DNA of 64,000 bases from Apiospora phragmitis (GCA_038363925.1 JAQQWL010000005.1:310001-374000); one strand, 5' to 3'; shown: positions 1 to 11,693, counted from the stretch's first letter. Notes: a model not told the origin generated them from the letters alone. Made by a program: numbers and translations.

Positions 1-150
1 CCGCTACTCGTTATTAAGAAAAGTTTAATATCGTATTAATATAACTGGCGGTACGGTCCGTAGCTGTGGTATCGTAGCCTATTCGGGGTATAGTAGTTCC
101 GTGCCGGTAAGTAGGGTCTTTTAGCCGTATAATTAGGTCGGGTTGTAACA
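1..150 (-). repeat. Partial LTR of gypsy family B, cut by the window edge
   Basis: This stretch aligns with the last 150 bases of the two complete LTRs at 22,786-23,422 and 29,825-30,460 (shared blocks such as GCCGTATAATTAGGTCGGG versus GCCGCATAATTAGGTCAGG) and ends with the same GTAACA terminus at 150. It is a third copy of the LTR, with most of its element lying outside the window. The next base begins GGTCACC, the inner part of the terminal inverted repeat of element A, so this retrotransposon appears to have inserted into that repeat. Most differences from the other copies are C-to-T or G-to-A. Confidence 0.75.
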
Positions 151-2043
151 GGTCACCTTATATAACGGCGACCCCTAAATTTAAATAACCCTTAATAGCA
201 CCACATATAAATCAGTATATAAACTAGCTAGCTTTTAATTTATAATTAATTAAATAATACTATTGTCTTCTTTTTTTCCTCTTTCCGATAGGCCGTAAAC
301 TTAACGAGTCAAGACTATAACGCGCGATTTAAAATATTATAAATAGCTCGTTAATAAAATAAGCCGTTAAGAAGTATAATATTCCTAAAATAATTCTATA
401 GGCTCGGATTTACGGCCGCAAGACTATAAAATAACGGAATAAGTCTTTTTAGGCTTTAATAATAGCGGAAAAGTTTTAGATTATAATTTAGTATTTTATA
501 TAGTATAATTTAAGCTGCTTACCGGTATACGTTATTTTCTAGATATTCGTTTAGCGGATTTTTTAAATTAACGGGATTAATATAATACTTAATAAATATT
601 AGGTTAAAAGATTTATTACTTATTATTTATTTATTAATACTACGTTTTTTAAAAGGATAAATTTTTTAAAGCTTAATATAACTTCCGTAAAGAAAATTAT
701 TAAGTTTTTTAAACAGCTTAATAATCTTATTTTAAAATCGATCCCTTTAGAGTTTCGGTTTAACGTTAATAAGATCGGTAACTAGCTCGGCTATAGAATA
801 AATATAATAATTATTAGATTTATTAAAATAAAGAGAATATTAGTTATAAACTCTTTTAATTAAAAATAGGCTTTTACGGTCGAATATAATAATGCTTTAG
901 GCCGAGCTTTGCCTTTTTTTATTATATTTAAAAGTTAATAAGTCTAATAGTAATAGTTTTTAAAAAAGGAGGACTCGTTAACGGATATTATAGAGGATTA
1001 AGTCTTTACGGTATCGCTTAAAGGCTAGATTAATAAGGAGCTAGTTTTAGTATAATTAAATAAGGGTTTTATCCCTTATATAAAACTTAAAAACGAGGAA
1101 TAATAGCGGCTTATTATTTTAAATAGTTATATTAATTACGTAAGCGAGGATTTTATTATAACGTGTTTAAAGTATAAGATATAGTTTTTTTTCTTTCCGG
1201 TATACTCGTTATATTTATTATAACCTTTAAATTTTAATCTTTTTAATATATTAAAGAATACTTATTATTAAAAAATATTTTTATATTATATAAGATTTAA
1301 TAATATAAATATAAATAAAAGAGACTTTTTTCGATATTACGAATTAATTAAAAGGTTTATTTTTTAGCCGTATATAATAATTAGCGGCTAGGCCGTAATT
1401 AATATATTCCCTCGTAATATTAATAAGCCCTTTAATAACCGGAATTAAAAAATAAAAAACTAAATAAAAATAGAATTATTTAAGCCTCCTTTTAATATTT
1501 TTAATAAATAATTTTCTTTTATAACGTTATTAATATTTATAATTAATTATTAAATTAAAAAGTTAACGGATACGTTTAATAATAATAATATTATTTTCGA
1601 TAGCGCGACGCGCCGGGTTTTATTCCGGAAGTTTTAAAAAAGTTTAAATATTTTAAACGGCTAAATCAGCTAATTAGAACACGAGAAGTTAGTTTTAAAA
1701 GGTAATTTAAAAAAAGAAAGAGGTAAAAAAGAAAAAGAGTAATACTTAACCTTAATTAAAAGTTTACGCGTATATAAAATACTATAATAATTAAGAGGGA
1801 AATAAATAGCGTTATATTAGAACCCTAAGCTATTACTCTTTTATCGTCGACGCCGGAAGCCGTTGTAATTAAATCTAACTCTAAATCTGAGATTAAAAGT
1901 GTTATAAAAACGTTTCGAGATTAAAACGGTGTTTTTAGGATTTTATATTAATTTTTAATTAAATTATTCGTATTATTGTTATGTAGTATTATTATTAGTT
2001 TTTAAGGTCTCAGTTGCATGAGGTGACCGTAGTACCGTTAGCT
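151..2043 (+). mobile_element. TIR transposon family A, copy 1 (RIP-mutated)
   Basis: The sequence from 151 to about 2,043 is an inverted copy of 17,151-19,070. Both copies have matching inverted ends: the inner left end reads GGTCACCTTATATAACGGCG and the right end, read on the other strand, GGTCAC followed by CAACGGCGACC in the better preserved copy. The left outer TIR of this copy is missing because an LTR abuts it at 150. The right end GCTAGCTTA meets element E at about 2,044. No open frame of useful length survives, so the superfamily is not assigned. The interior is very AT-rich with almost no CpA/TpG, as expected after RIP. Confidence 0.7.
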
Positions 2044-3768
2044 AGCTTACGCGTATTATACCCGAGCTTTCCGCAGATTTTATAACGTTATAAGCGTGTC
2101 TTAAACATCTTTGTACGATTACTCTTTTAACGCGCTTCGATTTATAACTATTTATTAACGTCCTTTTAAAACTATAAGTCTTCTTTAATTTATATACGAA
2201 ATGATCCTCTATTTTATAGCCGTTTTTTTTCGTACGGCGGCGGCGGCTAAATATTTTATTTACTTTTTAAAGTATCGCGTTATTACTTTTTAAAAAAGTA
2301 ACTCGGTATATAATATATATTATAACCTTTACGATTTAATTAAAACTAATTAAAATAAATATTAAAAAATTATTTTAATATTATACGATATAGTTTCGAA
2401 CGTATTTAGTTTAAGATTAAGCCTTAATCGGGTTGTTTAAAATCTTTAATTCTTAAGGAATAAATAGGCTAAAAAACGTCCCCGGAGGTATTAAAATACG
2501 TAGCTTTATGTCTAATTATAAAATAATATATTCCGGATTACACGGAGCGAGTCCTATTTTTCGAAAACCTCTTTATATATTTAAAACGATGAACATCGCT
2601 TAGAACGCTTTTAAAAACATTAATAAGAAATTTTCCTTTAAAATATAAATAATATGCGCCTATATAAAATATTTAATTTCTTTTTTATACGCTTTTTTAA
2701 TATATAAAAATAACCGATATTAAAAAGTTAAAGTTTATATAATAAATAAAAGAATATATAAAATATAATAATCGAGTTCTTTTTATAATAAAGTTTAAAA
2801 ATTATTAAATAATAACTTTTATAGCCGTTAAAAATTAATAAACGGTAAGCACTTTTCGTATAAAACTTCGTATATTTATTAAAGTATCGAATCTAGTCTT
2901 CGCTTCTTTTATTCGTAATTTAATTATTTTTAATAATTACGATTATTTAGTTTTTTAATAATAAGCTATTTTCGTATTAAAAAAAGAGGTACGTTTTCCT
3001 AGTAAAGATAATATACGGAGGGATGGCGTAACCGTATAATCCGACGCTTTAAATAATTATAACCTATTCCGAGTTCCTTTATTATATTACCCTAAGCTTT
3101 CCGCATTAATCGGAGATAATTATAACTATTTCGAACGAGATTTAATTTATAAAAAAGCCGGTCTCGTTAAAGTTATAAATATCCTCCTTTTAGATCTCGT
3201 ATTTATAAATTATATTTCGTACGAAAATAAATTATACGTAATACGCGTTAAAATCCTTATAAAGGACTCTTTAATAATCGATTCTTCGGTTAAAACGCGT
3301 CCGGAGGTCTAATTATTATTATATAAAGTTAAAAGCTTAATTAATACCAACGCGTCCCGCGTTACGTAAGTTAAGTAATTAATTCGCTATATCTTTTATA
3401 CTACTTAACCGGGGAAGAAACGATTACGTATTTAAATTAATAATATATTAAATAATCGTATCTTTTTCGAAATTTAAAAGCTTTCGAGAATTTATAAGTA
3501 TTTTATATCGTATAGGTCAGCTATTTCGTCTACGCTATAAGGTTTTCGATAAAACGTAATAAATTAATATAGCCTGTTATACGCTTAAATTTAAATCTTC
3601 TTAAAGCGTTTAAAACGCTAGAATTATATCGCTCTTTTTTTAAAGTTATAATATTTTCGGACGTAAAAGAATATAAAAAAAGGTTAAAGCTATAAAGAAA
3701 TTTATAAAAGTGAGATATTCGCTTATAAGATACGTTATTTCGTATAAAAATTAAAAAAAAACTTATAG

Positions 3769-6700
3769 TGTTAGAATAGCAAGAACTGAGGTTTTTTATA
3801 TTACTTTAAAAGGGGTATTACGTACCTACGCGTACGAACCCCTTTCTTATTTTATTAAGAGGGGTATATAATGCTCCTCGTAGCTTATATTAAAGATAGA
3901 TATAAATAATAAAATATAACGATTAAACTTTAATTAAACCCGGAATTTATACGTATATACGAAAGCTTATTTAATATTAATTAATAATTACTCGTGGCGA
4001 TTATAAATTAATAAAAGTGAAGAGACGGTTTTACGCCCTTACCGACGTAAAGGCGATTATGCTAAAGAGCCCCGAGAATTTCCGTTTATTAGAGATTCGG
4101 AGGAAGAGCTGAACTAAATTAACTATATGAGGAGGAACCTTTTTTCCCGAGTATATATTATAGGGAGGAGACTAGGTTTCGAATTATACGCGAAACGAGT
4201 TAAATAATATATAATTATATATTTAAATAACCCTGTTATACGATTTATAAAATAATAACCCCTATTAAAATAGAATTAATTACGGTCGGCGAATCGGGAT
4301 CGAGCCCGGACGTATCGAACCTAGATAGACCGATAATTTTAAACCCCGAACTATTTATATACGAAACAGTATTTAAATACCGAGATCTCGTTAATAGTTT
4401 AAAAAAAGAACGTTAACCTCGCTTTTTAAAATTTAAACTTTTAAAAATACTTTCCGAAAAAATAATACCTAAACTTTTTATAACGTACCTTATATAATAC
4501 TTTTTAAAATACTATATATTAAAAATAAAAAAAAAGTTCTTTTAAAAAGCGTTTAATATAAAATTCGAAAAATAAATCGAATATTAATTCGGTTAAATTA
4601 ACCGTATATTTTAAAAATAGCTTTATTATTATTTCGAGGGAAACGGAATTAATATATCGATAAGCGGATTTTTTAAAAGTAAGCTCGCACGATTAATACT
4701 ACCGGCCGCTCCTGTATATTAATAGGACCGACCGGCAAAACTAACTTCGGAAACCCGAAAAGAGGATATTCTATACTCTTTTTTAAAATAAATAATCGAA
4801 TAACCGCCGCTTAAACGAGAGATACCCGGTCTCCGTACGGAGTAATCGTTCGCGATACTACGGAATACTTTAAGCCCGACGTCTAACCCTAGATTTATAA
4901 GTACCTAAGCGTCGTAAGATATCGTCTTTTTTCTTTCTCCGACTCCGGTACCGTTAAACCAGACCGTATAATTATCTAGTTTAGCGTATATTACGGAGTA
5001 CGATATCTTTTTAAGCCGAGCTATTTATAATAATAAAATCGATTAAAATAAGGTTGTTACTCTTTCGAAAATATAAAAAAAAAAAAAACTATATTAATAA
5101 ATTATATAATATTTTTTATAATAAAATATAAATATTTATTAATATATATTAACGGCTAAATATATTAAAAGACTAATACTATATAATCTTTTTAAATATT
5201 TTTTCCGGCCGTATAGAAGTATTTTATTTTAATTATATCGGACCCGAAAAGAGATAAAACAAGATATACCACTTTATAAATTCGTATTTTAATACGATAA
5301 TAAATTATATATAATATTTTACGAATTAAATAATAAATTCTTTTATATAAATAAAAAGTAAAAACGTTAAAAAATAACTTATTAAGGTTTTAAAAATCTT
5401 ATTAAATAAGTTTTAACTTATATAACGAGCCTTCGGAAAAAGATTTAAAAAAGAGATCGCTCTTTATACTTTAATTATACGAGCCTATCGAGGAGTTCCG
5501 GAGCTTACACCGGCCCTTATTAATTAAAAGCTAATATACGAAGCGTTATTTTCGAACCTTCGCATATTACTAAGTATAATAACGGATTAAATATTATCGG
5601 AACAATATTTAATAAAGGAACTATATTAAACCCCGGTTATAAATACGTATTTAATTAATAAACGGTTTATAAATAACCGTATAAAAAAAACCGACTAATT
5701 TATAATAATAAATTATTATATAATAACCGACCACTAAAATAAAAAAGTAGCTAGAGACTCGTTAACACTTTTTAGCTAAAATTATCGTACGGGAACCGGT
5801 AATTCGAACAAGGAACTTACTAAATCCGCTATAAATAAAGCTATTAATTAATAAACTACCTAGCCGAAAAGCGAACCCGTATAATAACCTAATACCTCTA
5901 AGCGTATAATAACGTTAGATAGGATTTCCTTACTTAAGAAAAATACAAGGATTTCGTTCGAAACTAGGAAAGGAAAAAGGAGAAGTTAAAAAATAACGAA
6001 AAAGAGTACGATTATCTTGATCCGGAAAACGCACGATAAAGTATTACTTATTTAACGAACGCCGCGTTCTATTACCGGCTTATTAATAAAGATATTTATT
6101 TTATAAATATTTAATTAAATTAAGAATAACGAACGAAAAAAAATTAATAATCGATATTATATCGCTTAAAGAATTATATAAAAAAAAGGAGATTTTAAAA
6201 ATTTATTAAGTCGACGGCCGAAATAACCCTATAAACGCCTTTATTAAAAAATCTCTAAATAAATTCTTTAAATAATTAATATTAATTAATAGGTTAACCG
6301 TACGCGTAAAAGCGTACGTTCGAGAAACTAGATTCGTATAACAAATAAGAAAAGTGGAGAAAAAGAAAGATATTTTCTTCTTTAACGGGGTATAACGTAT
6401 CGCGATATATAATAACGCCCTTATTATTATTACTATTTTTATTATTATTATTATTAAAGGACTTATTACTTAATTAAATTAATATTAAAAAGGTATAATA
6501 TTACTTATACAGCTTAAATAAGTACCGAATACCGGATTAATATAACTTATTTATATAAAACCTTTATAAAGGGAAGACTCGTTTTAAAAAGGGGAGCTGC
6601 TTAAATCTATTATTAAAATAAAAACTATTAATATTAGAATAGTAAGAACTGAAGTTTTTTATATTACTTTAAAAAAAGTGCTACGTACCTACGCGTACGA

Positions 6701-6850
6701 ACCCCTTTCCTATTTTATTAAAAAGGGTATACGATGCCCCTCGTAGCTCGTATTAAAGATAAACATGAATAATAGAATATAACGATTAAACCCTAATTAA
6801 ACCCGGAACTTATATATAGGTATAAAACCCTATTTAATATATAGTTTTAA
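3769..6850 (+). mobile_element. LTR retrotransposon family C, internally deleted copy 1
   Basis: Two direct repeats of about 220-240 bases begin TGTTAGAATAGCAAGAACTG at 3,769 and TATTAGAATAGTAAGAACTG at 6,632; the outer borders are approximate. The interior matches family C copy 2 (20,750-34,527) in inverted orientation: 4,850-5,040 pairs with 33,240-33,430, 5,590-5,830 with 32,480-32,700 and 6,230-6,400 with 21,265-21,480. About 2.9 kb present in copy 2 is missing here at about 6,115. The element is inserted into transposon E. All reading frames are broken and the superfamily is not clear from the remains. Confidence 0.7.
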
Positions 6851-6961
6851 AAAAACGTAAATAAATAGTTATAAAACGAATCGCGTTAAAGAAATAGTTA
6901 TATAAGGACGTTTAAAACGCGCTTATAACGCTATAGAATCTACGGAAAGCCCGGGCATAAT

Positions 6962-7455
6962 TATTACGATCGGCGGGTTAGTCCCCCGTGGGGTAGCACT
7001 TAAGGCGTAGAATTAAATAAAAATAGCCGTTTAAGTATTTCCGAAGCTTTTATTTTATAACTTAATAATTAATTTAAACATATTATAATATAATAATTAA
7101 ATATAATTATTACATAAGAAACGTAGGCTCGTTTTTTATATTTATTAATTAAAAGCTCTCTTTAATTATTTAAATAAGATCGTTAATAAATTAATAAAGC
7201 CTTATACGAATTAGTTTTTTATATAAAAGCTTTAAAGTTTTTCTATACCGAGCTTAAATAAATTATACGGTTATTAAGAGTTTATCGCCTTAAGTATAAA
7301 GGCATACCCTTAGAAAAGGTGTATAGTATTACGATCGGCGGGTTAGTCCCCCGCGGGGTAGCACTTAAGGCGTAAAATTAAATAGGAATAACCGTTTAAT
7401 TATTTTTAAAGCTTTTATTTTATAGCGTAGTAGTTAGTTTAAGCGTATTATAATA
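6962..7455 (+). mobile_element. TRIM-like miniature LTR element F, copy 1
   Basis: Two direct repeats of 129 bases (6,962-7,090 and 7,327-7,455) flank a 236-base non-coding core. Each repeat starts TATTACGATCGGCGGG and ends TTATAATA, the RIP form of a TGTTA...TAACA LTR border. The element is flanked by a perfect 5-base duplication, ATAAT at 6,957-6,961 and ATAAT at 7,456-7,460, inside the terminal repeat of transposon E. The core is too short for any protein, so the element must have been mobilised by another retrotransposon. A second copy lies at 19,463-19,943. A GC-rich palindromic CCCCCGCGGGG sits near the start of each repeat. Confidence 0.85.
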
Positions 7456-7586
7456 ATAATAATACGCGCACTTATTAAAATAATATAAAGGTATTTAAAG
7501 ATAAGGATTTCGATTAATTTTAATAAATTATATTCGTTATAATAATATTAATTTATACTCTATTATATTAAGTTTTAAAAAGTGGT

Positions 7587-9814
7587 TAATTCGCTTATAT
7601 AATTATTTCGCTTATAGGGTACGTTACCCTTAATTTTCTTTCGTAAGGTAATTCGAGATACCTTGAATTTTTTAAAGGTTACACGTTTCGACTTATTAGT
7701 TTATGCGGCTAAATGCGGCTAAAATAACACGTTAAATAACGAATTTAAAGGATAAAATAAATATAATTAAAACGTATAAAAAGTAATAACTTTAATAATA
7801 TCTTTTAATTATAAATAAAGGATTTAAATACCTTATACCACTCTTATAAATATTTATTTACCTTATTAGTTTTTAATAACTATACCGCCTTCTTTTTTTA
7901 CTTACACCACCTATTAAAGCACGCCCCGAAGTCCGACAAGCCTTAACTTTAAAATTACTCGTATAGTCTCCTACACTTCCGCTTATTATAACTATTCTCT
8001 CCACAGGTCGAACAGCGGCCTACTAAAGCTACTCCTTCGAAACGGCGTTACCGTTTTCGAAGCCTTTTTTTAAAAGGCCTCCCGCGTGGGGCCCTCGTAA
8101 TTAGTAGAAAGTAAAGAGCGTTAAATAAAGGTTTTAACTCGTTAATATTAATTAATAATATTAAATTATTATATGTAATAGTTTATATTATTAAAGAGAA
8201 ATATAACGAGATATATAATATTAAATTATTTTTAATTATTTAAATAATTAAAATAATATAGTTATAAAGGATTTTATTTTATTAAAAGTATCGATATAAA
8301 TACTTTTTAATAAAGAAGCTTATAATAAAGACGTTTTTATTAAATTAAATTATTTTAGTTTTTATAAATAAAAAGAATTATATCTTATTATTTAAAACTA
8401 ATAACTTAGTTTTTTAACAAGCTTTTTTAATAAAAAAAATAGTTAATTTAATAATATTTATTACTTAAAGAGCTATTTACCTTCGTAAAGCTCTCTTTTT
8501 TATAACTTTATATTAAAGCGAGTTTAGAGGCTCGAGAATTAATAGTTTTCGATTTACTTTAAAAACATTATTTTAAGACTTAATTAAATTATTAATATCG
8601 TGCCCGTAACGTTTCGCATAATAAAAGGCTTCGACTTAAAAAGCTGGCTCGATCGCTCGAAAATAGGTGGCAGCTTCTTGTTTTTATTATCGGACCTTCT
8701 CTAGGGCTATTTCGTACTAGTCTAGTATAGCTACACGGGCAATATTCTAAAAAAGCGTGGTAAGGCCTCTTTCGAACTTGGCCGTGAAATTCTCTTTAAT
8801 ATAGTAGCAACATTAAACTGTACGAGCAGTTAGTTTTAAAACCTCCTCGCTACTCTAGAGGCCTTTATCTCGATTCGAAAGTAGTGTAACCGGCTCTATA
8901 AGCTCTAGAATAACCCATTTTAAATATTATAAAAACTAAAGCTATAAGGACTTATTTTTAACCTTAATTATTACTTATATAAGAGTTAAACCCTCTTCGT
9001 TAGCGTCGATTATTACGGTAGAAAAAAGTGTTAATATAAAGCGGTTTTTAAAGAAAGTTTCGTTTATAATTACGAGCTTTTTATAATAGCGAAAGCTCGC
9101 TTTATTTTAAAAAAAGTAAATAAAGATTCGCTTAAAACGTTATTAACGGTCTTATAATAACTATATATATAATTAATTTAATAGCTTTAAAAAGCTTTTT
9201 ATAAGTTAAGAATACTTAAAAATTAACGTAATATTTATTAATACCTTTATTAAAAAAACGAAGGCGATATTCTTATACTCTTTTATAATCGATATTTTTA
9301 ACGAATTAAATATAAAAGAAGTCGAGGATTTATTATAATATAGTTTATTAAGTAACGGTAAAATAAACAAGCACGGTTTAATTAAGCCACTCTTTATAAT
9401 AAGCTGCCGAGTACTTTTATTAAAGGCTATAAAAATAGTTATAAATAACTTTATTAATATATAAATTTTAAAGATCTTCCTCAGCGTTATAAAACGTTAT
9501 ATAGCTCTATAAACAACCCTCTATAGCGAAGAGGTAAGCTTGTATTACGCGGGTCGCGTTTCGGCGGTCGACTTTATAACTTTTCTCTAATAGTGTTAAG
9601 GTCGAAAAACTCGAAGCTATCGACTAGGACTTAAAGTAACGGTAACGAGGTTATTATAAGTAGCAAGTAGCACTAATCTCTTAGTTTAAACTACCTACGA
9701 ATAAGTCACCTACTTTTTTAACGAAAGGGGTAGTAGCTAAAGTATTAAAACCGGCAGAAAAACGACAGGGTAAATAAATCTTTATAAGGGTAGTATAGGG
9801 TATTTAAATCCTTT
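7587..9814. other. RIP-mutated AT-rich DNA, no recognisable gene
   Basis: About 2.2 kb with very low CpA/TpG and many in-frame stops in all frames. A few less mutated patches (about 7,900-8,110, 8,600-8,900 and 9,480-9,720) keep more GC and may derive from other transposon coding regions, but I cannot assign them. No inverted or direct repeat pairing with the rest of the window was found by eye. Confidence 0.6.
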
Positions 9815-9952
9815 ACTCTTTAATTACTAATAAAAGAGTTAAATATTAATTTATATATAAAAAAGGTTAAAAAGCTTAGCTTATTAATAATTAATTTAAG
9901 TAACTACTTATATAATAAGACGACTAAGTGGTTAAGGTGCTCATTTATTAAA
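9815..9952 (+). repeat. Terminal repeat G, left copy, at the transposon/gene boundary
   Basis: This segment matches the reverse complement of about 45,682-45,830. Both contain TTTAATTACTAATAAAA, then an AT-rich spacer, then a shared ACTAAGTGGTTAAGGTGCT / GCTAAGTGGTTAGGGTGCT end. Differences are mostly C-to-T and G-to-A, with the left copy more mutated. The end lies within 50 bases of the switch from AT-rich to GC-balanced DNA. It is probably the end of one transposon family. The final 30 bases resemble a tRNA D-arm, but no complete tRNA is present. Confidence 0.6.
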
Positions 9953-9983
9953 AGGTTAAATAAAGAATATAGTTTAGGCACAT

Positions 9984-9991
9984 GGGGGGGG
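9984..9991. repeat. G8 homopolymer at the AT/GC border
   Basis: A run of eight G lies at the junction between RIP-mutated DNA and the gene graveyard. A C14 run marks the opposite border at 15,968-15,981. Confidence 0.9.
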
Positions 9992-10007
9992 AACCAGTCT
10001 ATTGTAA

Positions 10008-10775
10008 CACATAACAAGAAAAGGCGCTAGCGGTCTGTCATTACTGGATTTTCTCATCACGACAGAGAAGCTCGATCTCAATTACGTACCACCTGGTGGA
10101 TCAATCACCACCTTGGGAGCCGCAATTCAAGAGTGCAGTGAAAGCCACAGCTATGGGTTTGCGGCTGTAAGAAAGCTACTTGAAGCTGGGTATGACCCGA
10201 ACGCCATTTCTAAACAACTAGATGGTCATATTTATCCTCCCGCAAGGGACAGTAATGCAACGCCTCTTCTATCGGCCATTCAACTAAGAAATATCGATTT
10301 GGTCAAACTCCTCCTCGAGGAACATACCGATGTCAACAGGGAAGCAACACTCGGATTCCAGAGGACACCGCTACAACTGGCGGCCGAACTGGGCTGCCTC
10401 GATATCGTCAAGCTACTGATTTCCCATAATGCCAACGTGAACGCTGACCCCGCCCGTCGACGTGGGGGGACTGCCTTGCAGCTGGCTGCCATCAGTGGGA
10501 ACTGCAACATCGTGTGAGAGCTCCTCAAGCATGACGCCGATCTCCAGCAACGTCCGCGCGTTCTCGGGCGATGGACCCTGGAAGGTGCCGCCGAGCACGG
10601 GCGATTGGAAATGATTGAGTACCTGTGGCGGCTCAACAGCGACAGGAGCTTCATTGGCGAGGGCTTCAGTGACGAGATCTGCGACCGGGCCATGGAGCTC
10701 GCCGAGGAAAATGGACACGAAGCGTGCCAGGACTTGATTCGAGAACTGAGAAACTCTAGGATACAGTACCTTTGA
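10008..10775 (+). pseudogene. Ankyrin-repeat protein remnant with an in-frame TGA
   Basis: The frame encodes three to four recognisable ankyrin repeats, with signatures such as TPLQLAAELGCLDIVKLLI and TALQLAAISGNCNIV. At 10,515-10,517 a TGA interrupts the frame, but the same frame continues for another 86 codons (ELLKHDADLQQRP ... ACQDLIRELR) in good ankyrin context to a natural-looking stop at 10,773-10,775. The TGA lies where an Arg (CGA) is plausible, which would be a C-to-T change of the RIP type. The 5' side ends in a stop at about 10,005 in the transposon border and no ATG is available, so the N-terminus is lost. Ankyrin repeats mediate protein-protein contacts; no partner domain remains to suggest a role. 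Confidence 0.75.
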
Positions 10776-11110
10776 CTTGGGATTTGGGGTCTGGGGCACT
10801 GACGGTGGCATAAGGGGAGACTTTCATTGCTCGTGCATTTCTTTTCCGGGTTTCCATATTTATTGGCAAGGTGAGCAGCAAGGAACATGTTCATCTAGAC
10901 AGACTGATTAAAAGTTCCAAGTGCAACTGGGTTGATCACCATGGGTTGAGTGACTGTTTAGGTGGCCTGGTAACACGATGCAACCGCTGGCAAGGTAAAG
11001 CCATATCAAACCCCTTAGAAGAAAACGCCAACCAGACGGGCCGCTATTGAGCATTCGCACAGCCGACGCGATCCTGCCACTACTAGGACTGGCCACCGTG
11101 GCTCTCCGAG
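10776..11110. other. Non-coding spacer
   Basis: GC-balanced DNA between the ankyrin remnant and the next fragment. No conserved frame, splice pattern or repeat was recognised. Confidence 0.5.
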
Positions 11111-11359
11111 GTGGAACGCTGGCTGTGGCGTTTGGTCAGCCTCCTCTGTGGCCCATGGGCTCTCATCACCCTAGTCGCTGCGGTGTCCGGGATAAGTACC
11201 AGGAAGAGCTCGGTTCAGGCCATGATGGTGGTGCCTTTTGGGATGGCGAGAGCTCTTTGGCTTGCACTGAGTTTGATGACACACCGAACCTCCAACCCGG
11301 AGATTTACGCAAAGTTCAGCCAGGACTGGGCTGTGTACTGGCCACAATTTGGGGTATGA
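11111..11359 (+). pseudogene. Possible fragment of a membrane-associated hypothetical protein
   Basis: An open frame of 82 codons has an amino-acid composition unlike random sequence. It starts with a Trp/Leu-rich segment (ERWLWRLVSLLCGPWALITL), followed by a further hydrophobic stretch and the tail FSQDWAVYWPQFGV. The frame has only a GTG at its nominal start and a stop a few codons upstream, so if it is real it is the C-terminal end of a gene whose front part is missing. A second frame (11,047-11,442) overlaps it and has less protein-like composition. I do not recognise the family. Confidence 0.25.
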
Positions 11360-11693
11360 GGGTTCTAGTAAGGATACTGAAAGGTATCGTAGAATGGGGA
11401 ATCGTCAGCTTCTGTGGACATCTGATTAGCTTCAAGGGCTAAAAGTTGAGGAGCAACACCTACGTCAAGATGTTTCTGACTTTCACGAATATGGGGTTCA
11501 AGCTTTAATACATATATCGATGCTCCATGAATGAATGGCACATGAACCTCCGAACGCTTCTAAATTTCATCAAGTCATGTGAAATATAAAACAGCTACAT
11601 TCGAAATGAGTCATTATAGCTTCCGTACGCAGTTACGTATCATCCCGGTCCAACACAAGTTTCCCACTGGCAGCCTCAACTCACAGCACTGTA
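11360..11693. other. Spacer including the 3' flank shared with 50,099-50,210
   Basis: On the minus strand, 11,693 down to about 11,590 aligns with the plus strand from 50,099 to about 50,210 (shared GGACCGGGATGATACGTAACT). This is the 3' flank of the duplicated Ser/Thr-rich gene. The rest shows no gene. Confidence 0.6.

Larger units (their letters stand above)
2044..7586 (+). mobile_element. DNA transposon family E with long inverted ends, copy 1, interrupted
   Basis: Positions 2,055-3,768 match 48,690-46,950 in inverted orientation over their whole length (for example the block around 3,010 carrying GGAGGGATGGCGTAACCGTA, and its RIP-altered partner near 47,705). Positions 6,850-6,961 plus 7,461-7,586 match 48,577-48,813 in direct orientation. 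The two ends of E are therefore inverted repeats of each other, at least 110 bases and perhaps 240 bases long, which is reminiscent of Mutator-like elements, but I see no transposase frame to confirm that. Element C interrupts it at 3,769 and a TRIM-like element at 6,962. The left end appears truncated by element A. Confidence 0.6.
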
